Assembly: GCF_014189455.1 (NCBI RefSeq)
Contig: NZ_CP050296.1
Span: forward strand, 3,406,001 to 3,470,000
Origin: Mesorhizobium huakuii
GTDB lineage: Bacteria > Pseudomonadota > Alphaproteobacteria > Rhizobiales > Rhizobiaceae
DNA length: 64,000 nucleotides
Direction of reading: 5' to 3'
In this document: in pieces, positions 8,979 to 17,410 of the stretch
How the letters are laid out: each line of letters begins with the position of its first letter
Position numbering within the stretch: the first letter of the stretch is position 1
Position numbers and translations under genes: made by a program
The notes under the pieces: model-generated
Told to the model about the DNA's origin: nothing
The model's database searches: none
Seen by the model: the letters and a program-made list of their open reading frames with translations, nothing else

Positions 8979-10304
8979 ATGACAACGCTCGCTGCCGACC
9001 GCGAAATCGAAGCCCTCATGGCGCTTCATCCGAAAGGTTTTGACCTTTCGCTCGACCGCATCACGCGGCTCTTGGAGCGGCTGGGCAATCCGCAGGACTT
9101 GCTGCCGCCGGTCATTCATATTGCCGGCACCAACGGCAAGGGCTCCTGCGCCGCCTTTTCCCGCGCGCTGCTTGAAGCCGCTGGCCACCTTGTCCATGTC
9201 CACACCTCGCCGCATCTGGTGAACTGGGCCGAGCGCTACCGGCTGGCCGCCGAAGGCGGCGGCAAACTGGTCGACGATGAGACCTTCGCCGAGGCTATTG
9301 CCCGTGTCGCCAAGGCCAATGACGGCCAGAAGATCACCCTCTTCGAAATCCTCACCGCCGTCACCTTCATCCTGTTTTCCGAACATCCGGCCGAAGCCGC
9401 CATCATCGAGGTCGGTCTCGGCGGCCGCTTCGACGCCACCAATGTTGTCGCCAGGCCCGCCGTGTCCGTCATCATGCCGGTATCGATGGACCACGAAGCC
9501 TATCTCGGCGACCGCGTCGAACTGATCGCGGCCGAAAAAGCCGGCATCATGAAGCGCGGCTGCCCGGTGGTCATCGGCGCGCAGGAGAGCGAGACGGCGC
9601 TGCAGGTGCTGATCGAGACCGCCGAGCGGTTGGAATGCCCGACCTTCGTCTACGGCCAGGATTTCCTCGCTTTCGAGGAAAACGGCCGCATGGTCTACCA
9701 GGACGAGGACGGCCTGATGGACCTGCCGCCGCCGCGCCTGCCTGGGCGCCATCAGTTCGCCAATGCGGCGGCAGCGATCGCCGCGGTCAAGGCGGCCGGC
9801 TTCGAGATCAGCCATCGCGCCGCCGAGAAGGCGATGACTAGTGTCGCCTGGCCTGGCCGCATGCAGAAGCTGGCACAGGGCCGGCTGGCGGAGCTGGCGC
9901 CGAAGGGCGCCGACATCTGGCTCGACGGCGGCCACAATCCGGGCGCCGGCGTGGTCATCGCCGAAGCGCTGGCCGAGCAGGAGGAAAAGAACCCGCGCCC
10001 GCTCTTCCTCATCTCGGGCATGATCAACACCAAGGATCAGAGCGGCTATTTCCGCGCCTTCAAGGGCCTCGTCCGGCATGTCTACACCGTGCCGGTGAGC
10101 CTGAGCGATGCCGGCGTGCCGAACGACGAACTGGCGATCCGCGCCACGGACGCCGGGCTGACTGCCGAGCCGGTGAGTTCCGTCGCCAACGCACTGATGC
10201 TACTGCGAGACACCTGGGATGGCCCGGCGCCGCGCATCCTGATCGGCGGGTCGCTCTATCTGGCCGGGGCGGTGCTGGCCGAGAACGGCACGCCGCCGAC
10301 CTAG
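8979..10304 (+). CDS. folC: folylpolyglutamate synthase / dihydrofolate synthase
   Basis: Adds glutamate to dihydropteroate and folates. The Mur-ligase fold shows the ATP loop AGTNGKGSCAAF near residue 52, the HTSPHL motif, EVGLGGRFDATN and DGGHNPGAG. The ATG at 8979 (441 residues) has AGGA upstream; a GTG at 8961 is the alternative. The stop codon TAG is the first three bases of the repeat that follows. Confidence 0.95.
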   Translation: MTTLAADREIEALMALHPKGFDLSLDRITRLLERLGNPQDLLPPVIHIAGTNGKGSCAAFSRALLEAAGHLVHVHTSPHLVNWAERYRLAAEGGGKLVDDETFAEAIARVAKANDGQKITLFEILTAVTFILFSEHPAEAAIIEVGLGGRFDATNVVARPAVSVIMPVSMDHEAYLGDRVELIAAEKAGIMKRGCPVVIGAQESETALQVLIETAERLECPTFVYGQDFLAFEENGRMVYQDEDGLMDLPPPRLPGRHQFANAAAAIAAVKAAGFEISHRAAEKAMTSVAWPGRMQKLAQGRLAELAPKGADIWLDGGHNPGAGVVIAEALAEQEEKNPRPLFLISGMINTKDQSGYFRAFKGLVRHVYTVPVSLSDAGVPNDELAIRATDAGLTAEPVSSVANALMLLRDTWDGPAPRILIGGSLYLAGAVLAENGTPPT

Positions 10305-10404
10305 AGCAATTCCAGGAAAAGTGTGAGCGGTTTTCCGTCCGGAATTGCGTCAAAACAAAGAGTTAGAGCGGTTCGCCGTTTCCATGAAACGGTGAAACGC
10401 TCTA
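10302..10404. repeat. composite palindromic repeat, modules C+D
   Basis: TAGAGCAATTCC to GGAATTGCG (module C), then AAAACAAAGAGTT, then AGAGCGGTTCGCC to GGTGAAACGCTCTA (module D). Each module is an imperfect palindrome. It begins at the folC stop codon. Related copies occur at 10857/12143, 13437, 36741, 57442 and 61793. Confidence 0.85.
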
Positions 10405-10435
10405 AACGCTTGACGACCAACGCAGGGAGCCTGTG

Positions 10436-10855
10436 ATGATCAAGGTAAAGCAGCTCGCCCATGTCTGCATTTTCGCGCATGATCTGGAAGCGACGCGAAG
10501 CTTCTACCGCGATGTGCTCGGGCTGGACACGCGGTTCAATTTTCTGCGCGACGGCAGGATTTTTGGCTTCTACCTCGATTGCGGCGGCCGCAGCCATGTC
10601 GAGGTGTTCCAGAAGGATGCCACCACCTACAGCGAGCTCAACCAGATCAACCATTTCTGCCTGGAAGTCGAAGGCATCGACGCCGCGATCGCTCATATCA
10701 AGTCAAAGGGCATCGACGTGACCGCCAAGAAGCACGCGTGCGACGACACCTTTCAGGCCTGGATCCGCGATCCCAACGGCGTGAAGATCGAGCTGTTCGA
10801 GTACACCGACAAAAGCGCGCAGTTCATCGGCGGTGACCGGATCGCCGACTGGTGA
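10436..10855 (+). CDS. VOC (glyoxalase/dioxygenase fold) protein
   Basis: 139 residues with two beta-alpha-beta-beta-beta half-modules. Metal-ligand candidates are His in QLAHVCIF, His/Glu in RSHVEVF, His in INHFCLEV and Glu in VKIELFEY, spaced as in vicinal-oxygen-chelate enzymes. Family members include glyoxalase I, ring-cleaving dioxygenases and resistance proteins, so the substrate is unknown. CAGGGAG precedes a GTG and ATG pair and I use the ATG at 10436. Repeats flank it on both sides. Confidence 0.8.
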   Translation: MIKVKQLAHVCIFAHDLEATRSFYRDVLGLDTRFNFLRDGRIFGFYLDCGGRSHVEVFQKDATTYSELNQINHFCLEVEGIDAAIAHIKSKGIDVTAKKHACDDTFQAWIRDPNGVKIELFEYTDKSAQFIGGDRIADW

Positions 10856-10856
10856 C

Positions 10857-10889
10857 TAGAGCAATTCCAGGAAAAGTGTGAGCGGTTTT
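10857..10889. repeat. left fragment of a module C repeat, split by the IS
   Basis: TAGAGCAATTCCAGG to GAGCGGTTTT, continuing after the IS at 12143. Joining both sides restores a standard module C+D repeat. Confidence 0.85.
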
Positions 10890-10917
10890 TGGAGTGCGCC
10901 CCTCGGAGCGGACAGGA

Positions 10918-11715
10918 TCAAGCGGCAGTTTTGACCATCTTCCGGGCGTGTTGGTCTTCGAACTGTTGCGGGCTGAGATAGCCGAGCGCTGAATGCAATC
11001 GGCGGGTGTTGTAGACCTCATCAATGAAGCGGGGAAGGTCCTCAGCGACGTCGGTGAAGGTTTCATAGGCCATCGGATAGATGGCTTCGACCTTCATCGT
11101 CTTCATGAAGCTTTCCGCTTTGGCATTATCGTAGGGATTGCCGCGCCGACCCATCGATCCAATAAGATCGTGCTCGGCGAGAAGATTGCGATAGAGGAGC
11201 GCGGCATATTGCGCCCCTCGATCCGAGTGATGGACGCAGCCCGGCGGCGGCTTTCGCCGTTCGATTGCCGCCTTCAATGCTGCAACGGTCAAGCGCGCGT
11301 CGATCGAACGGCCGATGGCGTAACCAACGACCTTGCGGGACCAGGCATCCAAGATGACCGCGACGTAGACGAAGCCTGCCGCAATCGCCACGTAGGTTAT
11401 GTCGCTTACCCAAAGCCGGTTCGGGCCATCGAGTGTCACGTCCTTCGCCAGGTTCGGGAAGATCGGCAATTCATGATTGCTGTCCGTGGTGGCGATGAAG
11501 CGTCGCCTGATCCTGGGCTGCAGATCATGCTCGCGCATCAATCGTCTGATCTTCTTGTGGTTCACGACAATGCCGCTCTGCCGCAGCGCCGCCTGCATGC
11601 GGCGATAGCCGTAGGCTTCGAAGCTGTCGGAGATCTCACCCATCGTCTCGACGAGCGCTGTGTCATCCACGGCGGTTTCGGGCTGATCGTAGTAGGTTGA
11701 TCGCGCGATCCCCAT
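10918..11715 (-). CDS. IS3-family transposase OrfB (DDE integrase domain)
   Basis: 265 residues with the rve integrase core. The catalytic Asp is in WVSDITYVA, the second Asp in [10 protein letters not shown] and the Glu in [12 protein letters not shown]. An N-terminal helix-turn-helix HTH_21 segment reads [12 protein letters not shown]. The ATG overlaps the orfA stop by one base. The active transposase is probably the OrfAB fusion: a -1 slip at GAAAAG (11794-11799, complement) joins orfA Lys codons to [16 protein letters not shown], leading into this frame. Confidence 0.93.
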   Translation of the reverse strand: MGIARSTYYDQPETAVDDTALVETMGEISDSFEAYGYRRMQAALRQSGIVVNHKKIRRLMREHDLQPRIRRRFIATTDSNHELPIFPNLAKDVTLDGPNRLWVSDITYVAIAAGFVYVAVILDAWSRKVVGYAIGRSIDARLTVAALKAAIERRKPPPGCVHHSDRGAQYAALLYRNLLAEHDLIGSMGRRGNPYDNAKAESFMKTMKVEAIYPMAYETFTDVAEDLPRFIDEVYNTRRLHSALGYLSPQQFEDQHARKMVKTAA

Positions 11716-12065
11716 CAGCCGGCATCCTTCAGCGATGGAGACACCGCGGGGCCGGTGATCACGGATGTAGGCCCGCTTCTGGGACGTGGTGCGCTTTTCA
11801 GAGCCCCCTTTAGAAACTCGATTTCCAAGGCTTGCCGGCCTACCAGCCGCTCCAGCGCGGCGATCCGAGCCTCATAGGTCTGCATCGTCTCGGCCGCCGC
11901 TACATCCTCGTCGAAGGCGCCGGCCTCGTATTTCTGGACCCAGATACGGATCAGGTTACGCGCTAGTTCGTGCCGCCTGGCCAGACCATGAAGCGTCTCG
12001 CCGGAGAGGAACTCTTGCACTACCTGACGTTTGAACTCGATGCTGTGCGCGCGATGTGCAGTCAT
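11715..12065 (-). CDS. IS3-family transposase OrfA (HTH protein)
   Basis: About 116 residues starting [19 protein letters not shown]. It has a helix-turn-helix typical of IS3 OrfA ([20 protein letters not shown]) followed by a leucine-zipper-like heptad region ([20 protein letters not shown]). It binds the terminal repeats and supplies the N-terminus of the OrfAB fusion. An ATG 9 nt upstream is also possible. Confidence 0.88.
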   Translation of the reverse strand: MTAHRAHSIEFKRQVVQEFLSGETLHGLARRHELARNLIRIWVQKYEAGAFDEDVAAAETMQTYEARIAALERLVGRQALEIEFLKGALKSAPRPRSGPTSVITGPAVSPSLKDAG

Positions 12066-12142
12066 GGCTTCCATCTTTCGAAAGCCCGGCTTCCAAGTCA
12101 ATTCTGCTTAGTCAAGCTGTCCGCTCCGAAGGGCGCATTCCA

Positions 12143-12251
12143 TTTCCCGGGAAGAGCGCGTAGCGCTTTCCCTTTGGGAATTGCGTCAAAACAAAGAGTT
12201 AGAGCGGTTCGCCGTTTCCATGAAACGGTGAAACGCTATAGACATGCTCTA
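12143..12251. repeat. right fragment of the split module C+D repeat
   Basis: TTTCCCGGGAAGAGCGC to GGAATTGCG, then module D, ending ATGCTCTAG. The final CTA (12249-12251) is the complement of the vapC stop codon. Confidence 0.85.
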
Positions 12252-12662
12252 GAAATCCCAAGGCGAGATCAGCTCAAGCTTGGCCGGAGCGAAGTCGTTG
12301 AGATTGCGCGTCGCCAGCCGGCCTCCATTCACGCGCGCTATCGCCGCGATCATGCCATCGGGAGCTGACATGCCGCGACCTTGGTGCGTCGCGGCCCCCA
12401 TGATCTCGCCGTAAGCCAAGGCAGCCTCTTCCGTCAGTCCAAAAATCCGGTCGGCAAATCGATGCCGCCATCGGGAAAGTCCCTGTCCCAGCCGATCCGC
12501 ACGCTCGTCAGGTCGTATCTTTTGAATACCGAAGGCGATTTCAGCAATCGTCACTGTGGGAAGGGCCAGTTCGGCGTCATTGCGCACAAGCCACGCCAGC
12601 ACGGCTGGGTCCGGCGTCTTCTTCAGAGACTCCGAAATCACGTTGGTATCGACGAAAATCAA
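12249..12662 (-). CDS. vapC: PIN-domain toxin, VapC/FitB type
   Basis: A 137-residue PIN ribonuclease. Acidic metal-binding residues are visible in FVDTNVISE (Asp5), TVTIAEIAFG (Glu), SAPDGMIAA (Asp) and LNDFAP (Asp). VapC toxins cut tRNA or rRNA when freed from antitoxin. The start overlaps the antitoxin stop by 4 nt (ATGA), so translation is coupled. The stop codon is supplied by the adjoining repeat. Confidence 0.88.
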   Translation of the reverse strand: MIFVDTNVISESLKKTPDPAVLAWLVRNDAELALPTVTIAEIAFGIQKIRPDERADRLGQGLSRWRHRFADRIFGLTEEAALAYGEIMGAATHQGRGMSAPDGMIAAIARVNGGRLATRNLNDFAPAKLELISPWDF

Positions 12663-12907
12663 AGCTCAATTCCTGAATGAACCTCGCGACCTCCGCGAAT
12701 AACTTTCTCCAGATCAATGTCGACGCCACTGCTTGCGGTCAGGCTGGCATAGAAGGTTGAGGCGGGTTCGCGGCCAGCTTCCCGGATCTCGTAGGATTCA
12801 AGGGCGCGTTCGACCACGTCGGCTATCGAGCGGTTCTCGCGACGAGCAAGCCTATGAGCCAGGTCACGTGCTTTAGCGCTGCGGACTGAGAGCTGTGGTT
12901 CGGCCAT
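12659..12907 (-). CDS. vapB: VapB-like antitoxin
   Basis: 82 residues. The N-terminal part (SVRSAKARDLAHRLARRENRSIADVVERALE) resembles the short DNA-binding domain of Rv0623/VapB-type antitoxins. The C-terminal tail is acidic and glycine-rich and probably wraps the toxin. AAAAGGGAG precedes the ATG. The operator-like palindromes at 12947-12990 lie directly upstream and suggest autoregulation. Confidence 0.82.
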   Translation of the reverse strand: MAEPQLSVRSAKARDLAHRLARRENRSIADVVERALESYEIREAGREPASTFYASLTASSGVDIDLEKVIRGGREVHSGIEL

Positions 12908-12946
12908 CTCAAACTCCCTTTTGGAGAGATATAGACCGATGCGTGT

Positions 12947-12990
12947 CTGCCATCAAGATGGCAGATGATGGCGTGCCATCACCGTGATGG
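12947..12990 (-). promoter_or_regulatory. cluster of three GCCATC palindromes, probable VapB operator
   Basis: CTGCCATC-AA-GATGGCAG (12947-12964), GATGGC-GT-GCCATC (12967-12980) and CCATCAC-C-GTGATGG (12976-12990) share the same half-site. They lie 40-83 nt before the antitoxin start. Antitoxin/toxin complexes usually bind such repeated operators cooperatively. Confidence 0.65.
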
Positions 12991-13024
12991 GTTTCCAGCA
13001 CCCCGATCAGCGTTCAACGGCGGA

Positions 13025-13306
13025 TCACTTCAGCTCGATCTCGATGAACGCGTATTCGCCGTCATTGGCGCTGATGACGTCGTGTTCGACGCCCTCCTTG
13101 CGGAAATAGGGCGCGCCTTTCTTCATCTCGGCAAAGGTTTCGCCGTCCTTGGTCACCAGCTTCAGCTTGCCGTCCATCAGCGGCACCACGACATAGTCGT
13201 GGCCGTGGCGATGCCAGCCGGTGTTGTCGCCCGGCTGGAAGCGGTACTCGGTGACGATGACGCGCTCATTGTCGATGAAGACGGTGGCCTTGGCGGATCC
13301 GGTCAT
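13025..13306 (-). CDS. small cupin protein
   Basis: 93 residues forming one cupin barrel. Motif 1 is GWHRHGHDYVVVPLMDGKL with two His and a downstream residue for metal binding. Motif 2 is reduced to GVEHDVISANDGE. GGGAGAG precedes the ATG at 13306. A longer frame-open start is not needed. Function unknown. Single-domain cupins bind small ligands or act as metal-dependent enzymes. Confidence 0.75.
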   Translation of the reverse strand: MTGSAKATVFIDNERVIVTEYRFQPGDNTGWHRHGHDYVVVPLMDGKLKLVTKDGETFAEMKKGAPYFRKEGVEHDVISANDGEYAFIEIELK

Positions 13307-13390
13307 GTCGCTCTCCCTGTTTCTGCTGCCAACAGAAGACATGGTGTGCCCCGATGTGAGGGCCAGAACGGGTTGGCCGATGGCGCCAAC

Positions 13391-13419
13391 AAAAAGCCCG
13401 GCGCGACGACCGGGCTTTT
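13391..13419 (-). terminator. terminator downstream of trxA
   Basis: Minus strand: AAGCCCGG / CCGGGCTT stem followed by TTTTTGTTGG. An A-rich flank on the other side means it could act in both directions. Confidence 0.7.
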
Positions 13420-13436
13420 GCAATCAGAAATTTCAA

Positions 13437-13490
13437 AGCAATTCCAAGAAAAGTGTGAAGCGGTTTTCTGTCCGGAATTGCGTCTAAACA
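13437..13490. repeat. palindromic repeat, module C
   Basis: AGCAATTCCAAGAAAAGTGTG to CGGTTTTCTGTCCGGAATTGCG. A single module without D, directly after trxA. Confidence 0.8.
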
Positions 13491-13496
13491 GATGGA

Positions 13497-13820
13497 TCAA
13501 AGGCTGCCGTTGATCCAGTGCGACAGCGCGGTCTTCGGCGCGGCGCCGACCTTCATGTCGGCCACTTCGCCGCCCTTGAAGATCATCAGCGTCGGGATCG
13601 AACGCACGCCAAACTGCGCGGCAAGCTCCGGGTTCTCGTCGATGTTGAGCTTGGCGATCTTGACCTTGCCGCCGAGCTCGTTGGCGATCTCTTCCAGCGA
13701 CGGGCCGATCATCTTGCACGGGCCGCACCATTCAGCCCAGAAATCCACCACGACCGGCTCTTTGGCGTTGAGCACGTCGGCCTGGAAATTGTTCTTGTCG
13801 ACCTTGACGGTGGCACCCAT
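13497..13820 (-). CDS. trxA: thioredoxin
   Basis: A 107-residue cytoplasmic disulfide reductase with the WCGPC active site and the cis-Pro segment [13 protein letters not shown] lies before the ATG at 13820. Longer frame-open starts lack RBS support. It is the last gene of the divL-to-trxA run and is followed by a terminator. Confidence 0.96.
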   Translation of the reverse strand: MGATVKVDKNNFQADVLNAKEPVVVDFWAEWCGPCKMIGPSLEEIANELGGKVKIAKLNIDENPELAAQFGVRSIPTLMIFKGGEVADMKVGAAPKTALSHWINGSL

Positions 13821-13897
13821 GCGGAAAATTCCTTTCGAGAGTTCTTTGTCGCACCAAATGTGGTGGTTGTCGTGCCCTTCTTCAAGCAGGTCTTGTG

Positions 13898-16800
13898 TCA
13901 CGCTCCTGTGAGTCGGGCAAGGGCGTCATCCATGGCCTGGGCCGGCAGTTCGATCAGCCGTGGCGCTTCGGTAAACAGCAGGGCCGCGTTGACCTCGCGC
14001 CCGGGATAAAGCGGCTGCAGCAGGGCGCGATAGAGCGCGAGCTGCAGCAGATAGGCCGGCGAGACCTCGCCCAGAGAGGCGGGCGCCGGCCGGTTGGTCT
14101 TGTAGTCGACGATCGAGACCGTGTTCGCTGTCACCGCCAACCGGTCGATCTTGCCGGAAATGGAACGCTTTTTGCCCCTGACTTCCAGGCTGCCCATGAT
14201 CGCCACCTCGGCGCGAGAAGATGGTGCGAACAATTGGCCGAGGCGAGGGTCGGCAAGGATGGCGATGACCGATGCCAAGGCCTTGTCCCGCTCTGACGGC
14301 GGCCACGCGACACCTGTTCGCGCGAAATAGCGCTCGGCTGCGCCTTGGCGTTCGTCTTCGGCAATGCCGGGCAACATCTGCAGCAGCTTGTGCAAAGCGA
14401 GCCCGCGCAGGACGGCAAAGCCGGGCTCGGCATCGGCGTCCAGCACTGGCGAAGCCTTGTCGACGACCGCTTCCTTGCCTTCGTCGATCAGCGCCGAGGC
14501 GCCGGATGGCGACAGCGGACGCGGCAGATCCTCGAAAGGCGGCAAGGGCCGGAACAGGGTCGCCGGCAACGGCTCGAAAGCATCGGCCTGCCGCGCCTGC
14601 TCGTCGGCGCTCGGCGCGACGGGCGGCAGTTTGGTGACATGGAAACGGTGCACCGGCTCGCCGCCGACGGGATGCGCACGCTGTTCGCTTTCCGGCGCGC
14701 CGATCAGCGCGCGGCTGACGATCGAATGCCAGGTGCCGGCGTTCGGCGCCCGCTTGCCGTGATAGCCGCAGACGATCAGCCGGTCCTCGGCGCGGGTCAT
14801 GCCGACATAGAGCAGCCTTCGGTATTCATCGTCGGCAAGTTCCCGTGCTCGCGCCGCCGCCGCCTTCGAAAAGCCGTTGGCGACGTCGCTGGCCGAACGC
14901 CAGAGATAGCCCTTGCCGTCCCAATGGCGGCCCGAGCCGTCGAACGGCATCAGCCGCGGTAGATGCTGGTCGCTGAACGGGGCGGAGCCGCCATCAACCA
15001 GGAACACGACCGGCGCCTCCAGGCCCTTGGCGGCGTGCACGGTCATGACGCGGACCTCGTCACGCGTCTGGTCCATCTCGCGCTTGATCTCGGGGCCGGC
15101 ATTCTCCAGCGTCGACAGGAAGGCTTCCAGACCGGGCAGGCCGGTCCGTTCCTCGGCAAGGCAGAAGCTCAGGAACTCATCGAGAATATCGCCGGCCTCC
15201 GGCCCGAGCCGCGCGATCATTTTTCTGCGCACGCCATCACGCGCCAACAGGCCGGCATAGAATTCGAACACCGGCTTGAAAGCGGCCTCGTCGGTCCAGA
15301 TGTCGAGTTGCGCGACGATCTTCGCCAAGCGTTCGTCTCCTTCGGCATGCTGGCGCAGCGACGCGGCCAGCGACAGGCCGGGCGGCCTCTGCGCGGCGAG
15401 CGTGAACAGCGCCTCCTCCGGCAGGTCGAAGATCGGGCTGCGCAGCACGGCGGCGAGCGACAGATCGTCCTGCGGCTGGATCAGCAGATGACCGAGCCCG
15501 ATCAAATCCTTGACGGCGATGTGGCCGGGCAGGCTCAGCCGGTCGGCGCCGGCGACCGGAATGTCGCGACGTTTCAAGGCGCGGGTCAGCGCATGGACAA
15601 AACTGTCGCGCTTGCGCACCAGCACCAGCACATCGCCCGGCCGCAGCCGCTGGCCACGGCCCTCGATGATCTCGCTTTTGCCGATCCAGCCGGCAATGGT
15701 CGCTGCGACGTTCTCGGCAACGCGCACCGCCGGCGCATGGGCGTGGTCGATGGCTTGCGTCCAGTCGTCGGGTTCGTCGACAACATCGGCGCCGATCGAC
15801 GGCCAGACCTCGACATAGCCCGGCGCATCGGTGCGGATCGCCTTGTGGTTCAGCGGATCGGGATCATGGCTGATGCCGCGCCGCACGATGGGGTCGGCAA
15901 AGACACGGTCGACGGCGGCGAGCACATCGTCGGTCGAGCGGAACGACCAGGTGAGCTTGAGGTCGGCAAAGGACGCTTCGGCATCGCGCACCCGGCCGGC
16001 GAACAGCAGCCGGCTGTCGGCGAAAGAGTCCGGCGCTGCGCCCTGGAAGGAATAGATCGACTGCTTTTCGTCACCGACGGCAAACACCGTGCGGTGGACC
16101 CGGTCGCGCGCGCCGAGGCCGGCGAAAAATTCTTCCGCCAGCCGCTTCACCACCTCCCATTGATCCGGGCTGGTGTCCTGCGCCTCGTCGAGCAGGATGT
16201 GGTCGATGCCCTGGTCGAGTTTGTATTGCACCCAGGGTCCAGCATCGGGTCGCGCCAAAAGGTTGACCGTGCGGGTGATCAAATCGTTGAAGTCGAGAAA
16301 GCCGCGGCCGCGCTTCAGCACTTCGTAACGGGCGATCAGCCAGTCGGCGATGGTCAGTGCCGCACGTGTGCCTTCCAGCATGCGGAACAGCGCCAGCCGG
16401 TCGACGGTTTCGATGATGGCGCTTGCCGCCGAGACATAGCGCTCGGCGAGGTCCGGCAGCCGGTCGGTCAGGGCTTTCTTGAAGGCCTTTGTCGGATCGT
16501 AGGGATCGCCGTCGGTCTTGAGGAAGGCTCTCGCGAGCAATTGCAGGCGGCGAACAGGATCGCTCTCGGCGAAAGCCTGGCGCGCATAGGGCAGGATGTT
16601 GTTCAGCACCGATCTGGCGTCGGTGGATTCGGCGGCCTGGGCGAAGCCGGCGAAATAGTCGGGCAGAAAGCCTGGCAACGGCCAGACCGATGCTGCAATC
16701 CCTTCGGCGGTCTGGCCAGGGCGGAAATGGAATTCGTCGAACAAAGGCTGGAAGCCGTCGCGCCCGACCGCGTCGAGGAAATGACGCAACCCGTCGCGCT

Positions 16801-17410
16801 TGCGCACGATTTCGCCGAGCAACGCATCGAGACCGGCCTCGCCGCCGCGCTCCAGTACGGTGGCGAAGGCGTCGGCCAGATCCGGGTTGCCGGCAGTCGT
16901 GCCGGAGATCATCTCGCGGCGCGCGGCAGCGAAAAGCGATGCCTCCATCTGGCCGTCGAGCATCTCGAAATGGGCGGGAATGTTGGCTTCCAGCGGAAAC
17001 TGGTGGAGCACCGATTCGCAGAAGGCATGAATGGTCTGGATCTTCAGCCCGCCCGGCGTTTCCAGCGCCTCGGCGAACAGGCGCCGTGCCCGGCGCATCG
17101 TGTCGCGGTCGGGCCGGCGCCCTTCGAGCGCCGCGATCTTTGCGGCCAGCTCTGCGTCGCCGAGCACCGTCCAGTCCGACAGCGTGGAAAAAACCCGGTT
17201 CGACATGTTGGCGGCGGCGGCGCGCGTATAGGTCAGGCACAGGATCTTCGACGGGTCGGTGCCGTTGAGCAGCAGCCGGATGACGCGCTGCGCCAGCACA
17301 TGGGTCTTGCCGGAGCCGGCATTGGCCGACACCCATGCGGAATTCTGGGGGTCGGCGGCGCGGGCCTGGCTGGTCGCGGTGTCGCTCGGGATGGGATAGG
17401 CCTTCTTCAT
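13898..17410 (-). CDS. addA: helicase-nuclease subunit AddA
   Basis: Double-strand break repair helicase/nuclease that works with AddB to resect ends for RecA. 1170 residues. UvrD-type motifs are visible: Walker [12 protein letters not shown] near residue 30, Walker [15 protein letters not shown], and [17 protein letters not shown]. The C-terminal RecB-like nuclease domain carries GKIDRLAV and [16 protein letters not shown] lies just before the ATG, which overlaps the addB stop (ATGA). The frame is intact throughout, unlike addB. Confidence 0.95.
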   Translation of the reverse strand: MKKAYPIPSDTATSQARAADPQNSAWVSANAGSGKTHVLAQRVIRLLLNGTDPSKILCLTYTRAAAANMSNRVFSTLSDWTVLGDAELAAKIAALEGRRPDRDTMRRARRLFAEALETPGGLKIQTIHAFCESVLHQFPLEANIPAHFEMLDGQMEASLFAAARREMISGTTAGNPDLADAFATVLERGGEAGLDALLGEIVRKRDGLRHFLDAVGRDGFQPLFDEFHFRPGQTAEGIAASVWPLPGFLPDYFAGFAQAAESTDARSVLNNILPYARQAFAESDPVRRLQLLARAFLKTDGDPYDPTKAFKKALTDRLPDLAERYVSAASAIIETVDRLALFRMLEGTRAALTIADWLIARYEVLKRGRGFLDFNDLITRTVNLLARPDAGPWVQYKLDQGIDHILLDEAQDTSPDQWEVVKRLAEEFFAGLGARDRVHRTVFAVGDEKQSIYSFQGAAPDSFADSRLLFAGRVRDAEASFADLKLTWSFRSTDDVLAAVDRVFADPIVRRGISHDPDPLNHKAIRTDAPGYVEVWPSIGADVVDEPDDWTQAIDHAHAPAVRVAENVAATIAGWIGKSEIIEGRGQRLRPGDVLVLVRKRDSFVHALTRALKRRDIPVAGADRLSLPGHIAVKDLIGLGHLLIQPQDDLSLAAVLRSPIFDLPEEALFTLAAQRPPGLSLAASLRQHAEGDERLAKIVAQLDIWTDEAAFKPVFEFYAGLLARDGVRRKMIARLGPEAGDILDEFLSFCLAEERTGLPGLEAFLSTLENAGPEIKREMDQTRDEVRVMTVHAAKGLEAPVVFLVDGGSAPFSDQHLPRLMPFDGSGRHWDGKGYLWRSASDVANGFSKAAAARARELADDEYRRLLYVGMTRAEDRLIVCGYHGKRAPNAGTWHSIVSRALIGAPESEQRAHPVGGEPVHRFHVTKLPPVAPSADEQARQADAFEPLPATLFRPLPPFEDLPRPLSPSGASALIDEGKEAVVDKASPVLDADAEPGFAVLRGLALHKLLQMLPGIAEDERQGAAERYFARTGVAWPPSERDKALASVIAILADPRLGQLFAPSSRAEVAIMGSLEVRGKKRSISGKIDRLAVTANTVSIVDYKTNRPAPASLGEVSPAYLLQLALYRALLQPLYPGREVNAALLFTEAPRLIELPAQAMDDALARLTGA

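Larger units (their letters stand above)
10890..12142 (-). mobile_element. complete IS3-family insertion sequence, 1253 bp
   Basis: Terminal inverted repeats of 26 bp lie at 10890-10915 and 12117-12142. They begin TGGAGTGCGCCC on the left and TGGAATGCGCCC on the right, with three mismatches in total. The target repeat is duplicated by 3 bp (TTT at 10887-10889 and 12143-12145), as expected for IS3. It holds orfA and orfB with an AAAAG slippage site. Both ends and both frames are intact, so it is probably recent and possibly active. Confidence 0.92.
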
